Of a DNA stretch of 64,000 nt, positions 10,501 through 20,395 are shown one piece after another. Each line of letters opens with the position of its first letter. The first letter of the stretch is position 1. A program made the translations under genes and the position numbers. This stretch comes from Streptomyces sp. I6 (lineage in GTDB: Bacteria; Actinomycetota; Actinomycetes; Streptomycetales; Streptomycetaceae). The notes beneath the pieces were generated by a model. The model did no database searches and was not told where the DNA came from. It saw nothing but the letters and a program-made list of their open reading frames with translations. The stretch spans positions 6,675,501 through 6,739,500 of the forward strand of contig RHDP01000001.1 of NCBI GenBank assembly GCA_003725745.1, written 5' to 3'.

Positions 10501-12726
10501 CACCACGGCGAAGGCGAGGTCCGGCACTTTCACCGAGTCGGGGTCGAGCGAGGCCATGAAGTCGTCGACGGCGCCCTCAGCGTACAGGCCCGCGGCCGCC
10601 ATCGCGGTCCACTCGCCGATGCTGTGCCCGGCCACCGCCTCCGGCACCACGCCCATCCGGCGCAGTGCGGCGTCCAGCAGCCTGCCCACCGCGACCACGC
10701 CCAGCCCGTGCCGGCCGACGTCCCCGACCCGGGCCGCCGCCGCGCCGCTCCGCGGCCCCGAGCCGGCCGGGCCGAAGCGCTCGGCGACGTCGTCGACGCG
10801 CGGTTCGAACTCGGCCTCCAGCCCGGGGAAGACGAAGGCGATCCGGCCCGGCCGCTCCCCGTCGAGCAGCGGGTACGGGGCGAACCACACATCGCTGCGG
10901 CCGTGCCACGCCCGGCCCTTGGCGGCCACCCGGCGGGCGAGCGCCAGCCGCTTCGGTGTCGGGCCGACGATCCCGAGACGCGTCCGCCCGGCGGGTCGCC
11001 CGGCGGGGTCGGGCACCGACGCCAGCACGGTGGAGTCGTCGGCGTCCAGCCGGGCGGCGAGACCCTCCGGTGTACCGGCGCTCAGCAGCAGCACGCGCTC
11101 CGGCTCGGTCACGGCGGTGACCGCCGGCGTCCGGCCCGGACCGCCCGGCACCCCGCCGGAGGCCGCCGGGAACGCGGCCCGCCCTCCCGGCACGGCCGTG
11201 AACGTCCTTACCTCCGGCGCCTGTTCGAGGACGACATGGGCGTTGATCCCGCCGAACCCGAAGGCGTTCACCGCCGCCCGGCGCGGAGTGCCCCCGGGGC
11301 CGGGCTCCCAGGGCGCAGCCTCGGCGAGCGGACGGAAACGCGTGCCCGCGAGCGCGGGATGCGGATCGTCGCAGTGCAGGGTCGGCAGCAGCGTCGCGTG
11401 GTGCACGGCGAGAGCCGCCTTGACCAGCCCGGCGACCCCCGCCGCCGGCATCGCGTGGCCGATCATCGACTTCACCGAGCCGATCACGGCCGTCCGGCCG
11501 CCTTCGCCGCCCTCGCCGCTGCGGCCGCCCCGTCCGTCCGGCGGCCCGAACACCTCCCTCAGCGTGTGCAGTTCGGCCGTGTCACCGGCGGGGGTGGCCG
11601 TGCCGTGCGCCTCCAGCAGGCCGACCGACCCCGGCTCGGCGGGATCCAGCCCTGCCGCCTCCCACGCCTGCCGTACGGCGCGGACCTGGCCGTGCGGATC
11701 GGGGCTGGCCAGTCCGGCCGTACGCCCGTCGCTGCCGACCGCGGTGCCTCTGACGACCGCGTAGATCCGGTCCCCGTCCCGCTCGGCGTCCGCCAGCCGC
11801 TTCAGTACGACCACGCCCGTGCCCTCGCCGATGAGGATGCCGTCCGCGTCCCGGTGGAAGGGGCGGATGCGCTGACTCGGGGACAGGGCCCGCAGCTGCG
11901 AGAAGACGCTCCACAGCGTGATGTCGTGGCAGTGGTGCACACCGCCCGCGAGGACCACGTCGCACCGCCCGGACGCCAGCTCGCCCACCGCCTGGTCCAC
12001 GGCGACGAGCGAGGAGGCGCACGCGGCGTCCACCGTGTAGGCGGGCCCCCGCAGGTCGAGCCGGTTGGCCAGCCGGGAGGCCGCCAGATTGGGGACCAGG
12101 CCGATGGCGTTCTCCGGCCGGTCGGGGCCCAGGCGCTCGGTGAACGCCTCCCGTACCCGGGCGAGCTGCTCGGCCCCGAGGTCCGGCAGCAACTCCCCGA
12201 GCGTGCGCACCAGCTGGGCCGCGGTGCGCACCCGCTGGTCGAGGCGGACCAGCCCCGGCGTCAGATAGCCGCCCCGGCCCAGCACGACGCCGACCCGCTC
12301 CCGGGCCGGCAACCGGTCCCCGCCGCCCGCGTCGGCGATGGCGGAGGCGGCCACCTGGAGCGCTATCAGCTGGTCGGGTTCGGTACCGGAAACCGAGCTG
12401 GGCATGATGCCGAAGCGGGCCACGTCCACGTCCGCCAGCCCGTCCACGAAGCCGCCGCGCCGGCAGTACACCCGGTCCGCCGCGGCAGGCCCGCCCGCCT
12501 CTCCGGGGCGGTAGTACGCGGCGTCCCAGCGGCCCTCGGGCACCTCGCCGATGGCGTCGGCCCCGGCGGCCAGATTGCGCCAGTACGCCGTCAGATCGCG
12601 GGCTCCCGGCAGCAGTACGGCCATTCCCGTGATGGCGACGGGTACACCGCGGCCGCCGTGGCCGGACTCGGCGCGCCCGCCGCCCGCGGTCCGGTCCGCG
12701 CCGGTCCGCGCCCCTCCCTCGGCCAT
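7594..12726 (-). CDS. PUFA-synthase-like multienzyme: KS-AT-DH-PPTase
   Basis: Iterative type I synthase of 1710 residues. KS (about 30-505): active-site DAACASSL near residue 233, then EAHGTATPAGD, SVKSMIGHAMPAAG and NAFGFGGINAHVVLE. AT (about 635-960): GHSIGEW near 702, though the first motif is altered (FVFPGLEAEF instead of the usual GQGSQ). A Gly/Ala/Pro/Thr linker (about 960-1165) includes a GTGTGTGTG run. The DH-like hot-dog region (about 1170-1440) has the enediyne/PUFA-type signature LLDHCFFRQRADWPEVAD and VVPATT. The C-terminal 4'-phosphopantetheinyl transferase has GIDIEEV near 1573 and FWAAKEAAAKAEGTGFDG near 1630. No ACP or KR is visible; those are in the preceding protein. The start lies 1 base after the upstream stop (TGACATG). 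The family resembles the PUFA-like locus annotated in S. coelicolor, from memory only. Confidence 0.88.
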   Translation of the reverse strand: MAEGGARTGADRTAGGGRAESGHGGRGVPVAITGMAVLLPGARDLTAYWRNLAAGADAIGEVPEGRWDAAYYRPGEAGGPAAADRVYCRRGGFVDGLADVDVARFGIMPSSVSGTEPDQLIALQVAASAIADAGGGDRLPARERVGVVLGRGGYLTPGLVRLDQRVRTAAQLVRTLGELLPDLGAEQLARVREAFTERLGPDRPENAIGLVPNLAASRLANRLDLRGPAYTVDAACASSLVAVDQAVGELASGRCDVVLAGGVHHCHDITLWSVFSQLRALSPSQRIRPFHRDADGILIGEGTGVVVLKRLADAERDGDRIYAVVRGTAVGSDGRTAGLASPDPHGQVRAVRQAWEAAGLDPAEPGSVGLLEAHGTATPAGDTAELHTLREVFGPPDGRGGRSGEGGEGGRTAVIGSVKSMIGHAMPAAGVAGLVKAALAVHHATLLPTLHCDDPHPALAGTRFRPLAEAAPWEPGPGGTPRRAAVNAFGFGGINAHVVLEQAPEVRTFTAVPGGRAAFPAASGGVPGGPGRTPAVTAVTEPERVLLLSAGTPEGLAARLDADDSTVLASVPDPAGRPAGRTRLGIVGPTPKRLALARRVAAKGRAWHGRSDVWFAPYPLLDGERPGRIAFVFPGLEAEFEPRVDDVAERFGPAGSGPRSGAAAARVGDVGRHGLGVVAVGRLLDAALRRMGVVPEAVAGHSIGEWTAMAAAGLYAEGAVDDFMASLDPDSVKVPDLAFAVVGASADRVLAGLAALRLPVTLSHDNAPSQSMVCGPPDAVGEFVRVFRTQGVLCRVLPFRSGFHTPMLEPSLGPFRAAAERFALHPPTVPVWSGTTASPFPGDEAAVRELFVRHLLEPVRFRQLTEALYAAGFRAFVQVGTGALASLIGDTLAGRDHLAVAANSPHRPGLAQLRRVAVALWAVGAAVDPGVVDRRGTAPAGAPERRGRATRADAGGAPAGPVSASAPAGHGGGGAAGAVPPRLPVRLDLGGGLVSLDPGVLAGLRLSLRAGRGDAAAETAVPGTAAPPPAGAGTAGPAGAGTAGHAVAGAAALPAADGGGQRTGTGPGTGTGTGTGTGTGAWRPADRFPALAELDALMRETAATAAELIEAAGRRPTPVRRPGGAAHARAAVPSHRSPGARPVRPSSGAGPAAPSGAPPDGAAPAVPGGRSEYPVRVGTAAMPYLLDHCFFRQRADWPEVADRWPVVPATTIVHHLMEAAERSAPGTRAVAVHDARFDRWLSAAEPADVAVGTAPAGPGRVAVSFGPHARGVVEVAARYPAPPRPWDPAGCGDERAPDHSAAQLYSERWMFHGPAYQGVTALRGIGRRHVRALLTTPPAPGALLDNVGQVLGYWIMATGTERTVVFPVRMRQMRFFGPAPRPGSAVECLVRVTSLTGDLLEADAQLTTGGRVWAELTGWQDRRFDNDPHTRPVERFPERHTLSEARPGGWALVHERWPDLASRDLIMRNMLGSAERAAYERHSPRGRRQWLLGRIAAKDAVRQWLWQRGEGPVFPAELSVGNDERGRPRVTGTHGRTLPPLAVSLAHRAEAAAAIVRPYRPLPGGGAVTGPGIDIEEVAEPSGATLAAALTPGERELLTACRTRTGTGGDGRAGASAALWFTRFWAAKEAAAKAEGTGFDGRPKDFAVVVASGDRLAVEVRGAPGTPVRAYRVRCEEVGNPPGLPPRSYVVAWTEGPERHRNGHEEEDRT

Positions 12727-12727
12727 G

Positions 12728-15700
12728 TCACCACTCCGAGGCGGTGTGGACGACCGCCCCGGCCGACGGGCCGCCCCAGGCGAGCTCCCGCAGCAGCGCC
12801 AGCGGCCCCTCCTCGGGGTCGATCAGGGTGATCCCGCGCCTGGCGTAGGCCCGGGCGAGTTCCGGCTCGACCATCCCGGTGTGGAGGCCGCCCGGGGCCC
12901 AGGGGCCCCAGTGGACCGTCAGCGCCCGCCGTCCGGTACGGGCTCCCCACTGCTCGCCCAGGGTCTCCAGGGCGTCGTTGGCCGCCGCGTAGTCCGCCTG
13001 GCCCCGGTTGCCGAGCACCGCGGAGATGCTGCCGAACAGCACCACGAACGAGGGTCCGGCGTCGGGGAGTTCGTCCAGGGCCGAGAGCAGTGCGGCGGCC
13101 CCGCCGACCTTGGTGTGGTACACCCGCTCGAAGGACTCGGCGGACTTCTCGGCGATGAGCCGGTCGTCGATGACCCCCGCCGCGTGGACGACCCCGTCGA
13201 GGCGCCCGTGGTCGGCGTGGATCTCCTTCACCGCCTGGAGCACGGCCGCGGAGTCGCGGCAGTCGGCGCTGCGGTAGCGGACCCGGCTCCCGGCGGCCTC
13301 GAGCGCGGCCAGGGTCGCGGATATCTCCCGCTGGGCGAGGAGCAGTCCGGCCGCCCGGTCGACGTCGGCGGGGGAGCCGTACCCGCCCTGTGCGGCGAGC
13401 ACGCGGCGCAGGGCCGACCGGTCGCGGGCCGCGGCCGTCAGCGGGTCCTCCGGCCCGGCGGGAGCGGGAGTCCTGCCGAGCAGTTCGACGCGGCAACGGG
13501 AGGCGCGGGCGAGCGCGACGGCGCAGGCGGCCGTGATACCCCGGGCGCCACCGGTGAGCAGGACGACGGAGTCCTGGTCGAGTCCCAGCGCGGCCGCTTC
13601 GGCCGCCCCGTCCCCGGCCGGTCCCGCGCCGGTCACCGCCGTCAGCCCCAAGGGCGCCTCGGCCAGCTCCCACCCGTGACGGCCGTCGGCGTCACGCACG
13701 ACGACCGGCGTGCCGCCGGCGGCCCCCAGCTCCTCGACGACCGCGGCGGCGGCGCCGTCCGGCGTGCGCAGCCGGCCGGCCCCGCCGCGCGGGTCGAGGT
13801 CGAGCACGGTCGCCCCGGTGTCCGGGCACTCCCGGGCGATGGTGCGGAAGAGCCCGCGCAGCCCCGCCGAACGCCCGGCCGCCCGGCCCTCCTCGGCGAG
13901 CCGTACGGCGACGAGCCGTGCGGGGCGGCGGGCCAGCGCGGCCTTGACGGCCTGGAAGGCGGCGGGCAGGACCGGCGGTCCGGACGTCGCCAGCGGATCG
14001 AGGAGGACGACGCCGTCGAGCGGGCCGCGGTCCTCCTGCGGCAGCGGTTCCCGCCCGGCGCCGAGGACGACGGGCAGGGCACCGTGCCGCTCCAGCGCCG
14101 CCGCGAGCGCACCCGCGGTCCCGGCGAGCGCGCCGTCCCCGTCGCCGAGCACCGCGAACCGCCGCCCCCGCAGGGCCGTGGGCGCCGGGGCCCCCGGACC
14201 GCCAGCCAGGGGCACCTTCCGCGCCCGGAGGCGTCTCGGCGCCGCGACCAGGGGAGCTGCCGCGCCCCGGGGGGCCTGCGCCGCCCCGGTCGCCCCGGCG
14301 CCGACGGTGTCCGTGGTGTCCGTGGTGCCAGCGGTGCCTGCGGTACCTGTAGTGCCTGCGGTGCCTGCCGTTTCCGAGGGGTCCCTGAAGTCCCCTGCGC
14401 CCGCGGCGTCCCTGACGTTCCCGGTGTTCCCGGCTTCTGCGGTGTCCGCGGTGTCCGCGGCACGGGAGGGGTCCGAGGGATGCGACCGCTCTTCCGGCCC
14501 CACCGGGGGCGGGAACCTGCCGGCCGCCGGATCCGCCCCGCCGGTGTACGCGTCCCCGGTGGCGGCCGGCGCCGCGGCGGGCAGCGGCGACGGCAGGGCC
14601 CCGGGGCCGCGGGCCCGCCGTCCGGCTCGTCCCCGGCACCGGCCAGCAGGGCGCGGATCCTCGCGGCCAGGGTCTCGGCCGTTCTCGCCCGGGACAGCTC
14701 CTCCATCGCGGCGTCGTCCAGCGGGCCGCTGTCCGCCGGCACCGCGCCGGCCGAGGCCAGCCGCCCGGCCAGCTCTCCGACGATCTCGGTCCGCTTGATC
14801 GAGTCGATGCTCAGATCCGCTTCCAGGTCGAGACCGGGCTCGACCATGTCGGCCGGATAGCCCGTGCGTTCACTGATGATGTCCACGATCATGCGCAGCA
14901 CCTCGCCGCCGGACGGCGGCACGACGGTGTCCGCGTCACCGCCCGAGGCGGCCGCCCGCACCGTCCCCGGCTGCGGCCCCGGAACCCTCCCGGCGGTGGT
15001 GCCGGGGTCCCGCGTCTGCGGGCTCCGTGCGGGCGTGGCGGACGCGAACGGGACGCCCGCCGGGGCGGGGAGCGGGTCGCCGGCCGCCCGGCCGCCGAAG
15101 TACGTCAGCAGCACGTCGCGTTGGGCCGCCACCATCTCCCTGCTCGTTCGCAGGAACTCCGCGATCAGCGCGTCCTGGCCGGTCGCGGCGTCCTCGGCCG
15201 CCCAGCCCCCGTGTTGGCTCGTCACAGTCGCCTCCGCGACACGTCGGGCCGGTGCCAGCGCACCGGGCAGGAGTTCACCGGACACGGTGCGGACGAGGTG
15301 CCCGTCGACCGTCCATCCGGCAGGCCGTCCGCGCCCGGCCCGGCTCGGGTCCACCGCGTCTCGTCCGCGGAACATCCATCCGGTGGCGACGGGCAGCCCG
15401 GCCACCGCGAGCCGGGCCAGCGCGTCGAGGAGGTCCGGCAGTCCGCGCCCCGGCCGGGGAGCGCACGCGACGGTCAGGTGCGGCCGGTCCCCGAGGATGT
15501 CGGCCACCAGCCCGGTCAGCGCTCTTCCCGGGCCGCACTCGACGAAGACCCGGGCGCCTGCCGCGTACATCGCCTCGACCTGCTCGGTGAACCGCACCGG
15601 CGCACCGATCTGCGCGGCCAGTTCCGCGCGGATCCCGCCGGGGGAGGCCGGGTAGGGCTCCGCGGTACGGTTCGACCACACCGGGAACTCCGGTGCGCGC

Positions 15701-18700
15701 AAACGGTGTTCGGCCAGTGTCCGGGCGAACCGCTCACCCGCGGCCGCGACCAGCGGGCTGTGGAACGCGCACGCCACCGGCAGGCGCTTCGCCCCGAGCC
15801 CGGCCTCGCGCAGCAGCCGCAGCGCGGTGTCCACCGCCGCGGTGGGACCGGAGACCACCGTCTGCCGCGGTGTGTTGCGGTTGGCCACCACGAGCCCGCG
15901 GTCCGGGAGCCCGCGGTCCGGGAGCCCGCGGTCCGGGAGCCCGCGGTCCGGGAGCCCGCCGTCCGCGCCGTCGCCGTCGTGTCCGCCGCGGTCCCCGCCG
16001 CGACTGCCGGCCGCGCCCAGGATCCGCTCGACGTCCGCCGGGGAGGCGGCCACCGCCGCCATGGCCCCCGGGTCGTCCCCGGCCGCCGCGAGGATCGCGG
16101 CGGCCCGCTCCGAGCTGAGCGTCAGCAGGGTCTCGGGATCCACCGCCCCGGCGGCGCTCAGGGCGACCAGTTCCCCGTAGCTGTGGCCCCCCGCCATGTC
16201 GGGCACCACCCCGGCCCGGTTCAGCAGCGTGTGCGCGGCGAGGCCCACCATGCCGAGCGCCGGCTGCGCGGCCCGGGTGTCGGTGAGGGCGGCGGTGTGG
16301 CGCCCGCTCGCCGCCTCCGTGAACGCGGCCGGGGGATACAGCGCGGACGCCGTGCCGCGGTCGAGCGCCAGCAGGTGCTGCAACTCGGGGAAGGCGCCGA
16401 AGAGGCCGGCGAACATGCCCGTACGCTGGCTGCCCTGCCCGGGGAAGAGGAAGGCGACCCTGCCTCCGCCGCGCCCGCTCCGGGGCCCGCCGTCCGCCGG
16501 GTCCGCCGCGTCCGATCCGCCCGCCGCGCCCGCGGCCGTCACCTCGTCATCGGCGAGGTGGACACCGGCACCCGGATCGTGCTCACCGTCCAGGGCCCGC
16601 CGCAACCGCAGGCGCAGCCCCTCGGGATCCTCCGCCACGACGGCGATCCGCACCGGGCCGCGGTCCGTCTCGGCGCGCCGCGACGCGGCGAGCGCCAGAT
16701 CCCGCAGCCGCCACCCGCCCGTCCCGTCCCCGGCCGGCGACGCGGTCTCCAGCAGCCACTCCGCGGCCCGGCGGGCGGCCGCCGCGTCCGCCCCGCGGAA
16801 CAGGAACAGCTCCGCGGGCCACGCGGCACGCCCGTGCGAGGGCGGCGCCCCGCCGCCGTGAGCGCCGAGCACCACATGGAAGTTGGTGCCTCCGAAGCCG
16901 AACGCGCTCAGGCCCGCCACGCGCCGCTCGGGCGGCGCGGCCCACGGCAGCGCCTCGCGGTGGAAGACGAACGGGCCGCGGTCCTCCTCCCAGGCGGCGT
17001 TGGGCCGCTCCAGGTGCAGGGTGGGCGGCCGTACGCCGGTGTGCAGGGCCATCACCGTCTTGATCAGCCCGGCCAGGCCCGCCGCGCACTTGGTGTGCCC
17101 GATCTGGGACTTGACCGACCCCAGGACGCAGCCGCCCGGGGCGGCGCCCGCCTCCTCGAACACCTCGGTGAGGACGCCCAGTTCGGTTCTATCGCCGACG
17201 ACGGTGCCCGTCCCGTGCGCCTCCACCAGCCCCACCTCGGCGGGCGATGTCCCCGCGTTGCGGTGCGCCCGCTCCAGGGCCCTGCGCTGCCCCTCGGGGC
17301 GCGGCGCCGTCAGCCCGAGGGACCGGCCGTCACTGGAGCTGCCGATGCCCTTGACCACCCCGTACACGCGGTCGCCGTCCCGCTCCGCGTCGGCCAGCCG
17401 CTTCAGCACCACACACGCCACGCCCTCCCCGAGGGTGATCCCGTCGGCCGAGCCGTCGAAGGCCCGGCAGCGGCCCGTGGGGGAGAGGGCGTGCACCGAG
17501 GAGAACAGCAGGTAGTCGTTGATGCCGTTGTGCAGGTCGGCGCCTCCGCACAGCATGATGTCGCTGGTGCCCGCGACCAGTTCCTTGCAGGCGACGTCCA
17601 CCGCCGCCAGGGAGGAGGCGCAGGCCGCGTCGACGGTGAAGTTCGGCCCGCCCAGGTCGAGCCGGTTCGCTATCCGCCCGGAGATCACGTTGGCGAGCAT
17701 CCCGGGGAACGAGTCCTCGGTCAGCGGCGGCAGCTGCTCCTCCAGGCCCTTCGGCACCTCGCCGAAGTACGAAGGGAGCACCGCGCGCAGCGTGGTCGCG
17801 TGGGACAGGTCGCTGCCCGGCTCGGCGCCGAACACCACACCCGTCCGCGTCCGGTCGAAGTCCCGGCCGCCGTCACCGAGTCCCGCGTCGTCCAGCGCCC
17901 GCCGCGCGGCCTCGAGGGCCAGCAGCTGCACGGGCTCGATGCTGCCCAGCGAGGCGGGAGGGATGCCGTAGCGCAGGGCGTCGAAGGGGATCGGCGGCAG
18001 GAACCCGCCCCAGCGGGAGGTGACCGCACCGCCCGCCTCGACGCCGTGCACATCGGGATCCCAGCGGTCGCGGGGCACCTCCCCGACCGAGTCGACCCCG
18101 TCGAGGACGTTGGCCCAGAACGACGCCAGATCGGGTGCGCCCGGGAACATGCAGGCCATGCCGACCACCGCGATGTCCAGGGGGCGCGGCGGTTCCGGTC
18201 GGGTCTGCGCTTCCGCCCGCCCGCCGAGTCCGGTGCGGGACGCCAGTGCGGAGGCCCGTCCGGTGAGGAAGCGCGCCGCACCCTCGGTGACGGCGGAGTG
18301 CAGCCCCGCGAGGGTGGTGGTGGCCGACCGCAGCACCGCCACCTCGCCGGCCATGAACATGCCCTCCGCGAGCTGGCGTTCCTCGCCGACGGTCCCGAGG
18401 CCGCCTTCGGCGGTGCGTTCCACGCCCTTGGCCGCGATCCGCAGCCTGCCGACGTTCAGCCGCTCCAGCCGCTCCCAGACCTCCCGTTCGGCGAGTCCCT
18501 CCGCGCGCATACGGGCCGCCAGGGTGCCGAAAGCGTCGCTGAACGGGCTCGGCACACAGCGTGTGGCATGGCCGGGCGCCGTCTCCAGGAGCGAAGTGCG
18601 CTCAGCCGCGAGCACCCGGCGCTGGAACAGCGGCCGGACGGCGCCGTGGGCGACCGCCTCCTCGGTGAACAGGTACGCCGTGCCCATGAGGGTGCCCACC

Positions 18701-20232
18701 GCGCAGCCGCGCGCGGTCAGCGGGGCGGCGAGTGCGGCCGCCATCGCGGCGGAGCGCTCGTCGTGGATGCCGCCCGCGAGGAAGACCTCGATCCGCCCGG
18801 CGGTGGCCCGTGCCTGCTCGTCCCCCTGCCGGACGAGCCCGTCGAGGAAGTCCTCCAGGACCGCCAGTTGGGCCTCCCAGAGCGGGAAGCTGTTGCGGGG
18901 GCCGACATGGCCGCCGCACTCGGCGCCCTCGAAGACGAACCGGCGGGCACCGGCGTCGAGGAACTGCCGCAGCAGGCCCGGCGAGGGCACGTGGAGGAAC
19001 GCCTTGATCCCGGCCTCCTCCAGCACCCGGGCCTGGGACGGCCGGCCGCCCGCCACGATCGCGTGGGTGGGACCCGCCTCCCGGACCGCGGCAAGCTGGG
19101 CGGCCCTCGTCTCCTCGGGCGCGAAACCCAGGATGCCGACCCCCCAGGGCCTGCCGTGCAGGACCCGGCGCGCCTGCTCCAGCATCGCCGCCGAACGCTC
19201 CGCGCCGGCGAGCGCGAGGGCGATGAAGGGCAGAGCCCCGTCGCCGGCGACGGCGGCGGCGAACTCGGCGCCGTCGCTCACCCGGGTCATCGGGCCCTGG
19301 GCGACCGGCAGCCGGGTCCCCAGGGCCCGGCTCATCGGCGAGCCCGGCCGCAGGGCCCTGACCGCGGCGCCGTCGCCCGCGCCGCCGGTCACGGCGTCCC
19401 GCACGGCACCGGCCACCGCGCGGACCGCGCGGCCGGTGCCTCCCCAGCGCTCGGCGAACAGGGCCGCCAGGTCGGCGTCCTGCCCCACGGGCAGGCCGTC
19501 GGGCGGGGCAGACGCGTCGCCGGTGGCCGCGGACCGCCCGACGGGGCCGCGCCGGCGCAGCGTACGGCGGCCGCCGGACACCACGGTCTGCGAGCCGTCG
19601 GCCGTCCGCAGCAGCGCCGCGACCTCCTCGGGCAGCTGTGACTCGGCCAGCAGCGCGAGCTGGGTGTCCAGCACCACTCCGGCGGCCCCGCCCACCACGG
19701 CGGCCGCCGCGGTGCGCGGCGCGATCCCACCGCAGGCCCACACCGGAACTCCCGGCCCGTCCGCGGCGAGGAGCCGCTGCAGGAGGACGAAGGTGCTCAG
19801 CTCGCCGACGGGGCCGCCGCACTCGCTGCCGCGCGCGATCAGGCCGCCGGCGCCCGCGTCCACGGCCCGGCGGGCCGTCTCCAGCCCGGTGACCTCCACC
19901 AGCACGCGGAGCCGGGTGTCGGTCGGGATCGCGGACAGGTCCCAGGCGGAGTCCGGCGCGAGCACCACCGTGTCCGGACCGCCCGGGGAGCCTGGCTCCG
20001 GGAGGAGTTCTCCGGGGGCGGGCCGGCAGCGCGGGCCGATCCGCACGCCGTAGCGCCCGGGTGACCATCGGCGCACAGCGGCCAGGGCATCCCTCGCCCT
20101 CCGGTCCCCCTGCCCCAGGTCGAGCACTCCGAGCCCCCCGGCGCGGCTCACCGCGGTGGCGAGGCGGGCGTCCGGTTCACCGAAGGGGGTGATTCCGATG
20201 ACCAGGTCCACATTGCGCTCTACCGAATTCAT
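12728..20232 (-). CDS. PUFA-synthase-like multienzyme: NMO-NMO-KS-AT-ACP-KR (one apparent frameshift)
   Basis: About 2,500 residues if one missing base near 14596-14606 is restored. The N-terminus has two nitronate-monooxygenase/PfaD-like TIM barrels in tandem, each with an E-C-G-G motif (RGSECGGPVGE near 134, EGAECGGHVGP near 436); these probably act as enoyl reductase. KS (about 684-1120): DAACASSL near 870, EAHGTGTVVGD, SVKSQIGHTKCAAG. AT (about 1255-1585): FLFPGQGSQ and GGHSYGE near 1349, interrupted by four GLPDR repeats. A single ACP near 1807 has the PUFA-type motif LSIDSIKR. A Pro/Ala/Thr linker follows, then a KR with TGGARG near 2227 and S/Y/N in SISAVLGNRGQADYAAAN near 2410. As read, the KR sits in another frame and could start at GTG 14503 as a separate protein; one protein is likelier given the other undercalls. 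Start ATG 20232 (GGGGA just upstream) is preferred over the upstream in-frame ATG at 20328. Confidence 0.85.
15900..15962 (-). repeat. 15-bp in-frame tandem repeat inside the AT domain
   Basis: Four to five near-identical 15-bp units (GTCCGGGAGCCCGCG on the + strand) encode GLPDR repeats inside the acyltransferase domain of the first synthase, directly before VVANRNTPRQTVVSG. It follows a Gly/Asp-rich tract (GGDRGGHDGDGADGG), so it is a low-complexity loop expansion that keeps the frame. Confidence 0.9.
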
Positions 20233-20354
20233 CATTCCCCGAAAAGGCTTTGGTGTTGCCCGGAGGTTAAATGTCGGCCGATCTGCGGTGCGGGACGTGC
20301 GGGATCTCGCAATACCCGCGGAAATCAATTCATGTCATTCGCGCGGCGGTTCGA

Positions 20355-20395
20355 AAGATAGCGGCAAGTTACTCAAGGGTCAACCATCGGTCAAT
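20355..20395 (-). promoter_or_regulatory. Promoter of the synthase operon with doubled TTGACC
   Basis: On the minus strand, -35 TTGACC (20383-20378), a 17-bp spacer and -10 TATCTT (20360-20355) give an almost ideal vegetative promoter with a leader of about 115 nt before the ATG at 20232. A second TTGACC lies exactly 11 bp upstream (20394-20389). Direct heptamer repeats with 11-bp spacing over the -35 are typical of SARP activator sites, so the pair may be an activator site; this is inference. The surrounding 230 bp are clearly less GC-rich than the rest. Confidence 0.65.

Noticed and set aside
8365-12831. 1488-codon open frame on the + strand antisense to the second synthase
   Set aside because: His/Gln/Arg/Gly-rich with no domain. 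It mirrors the third-position GC of the real minus-strand gene, which has intact KS, AT, DH and PPTase motifs.
15121-19641. 1506-codon open frame on the + strand antisense to the first synthase
   Set aside because: Same reasoning: an antisense shadow of a confirmed multienzyme, without ribosome binding site or domains.
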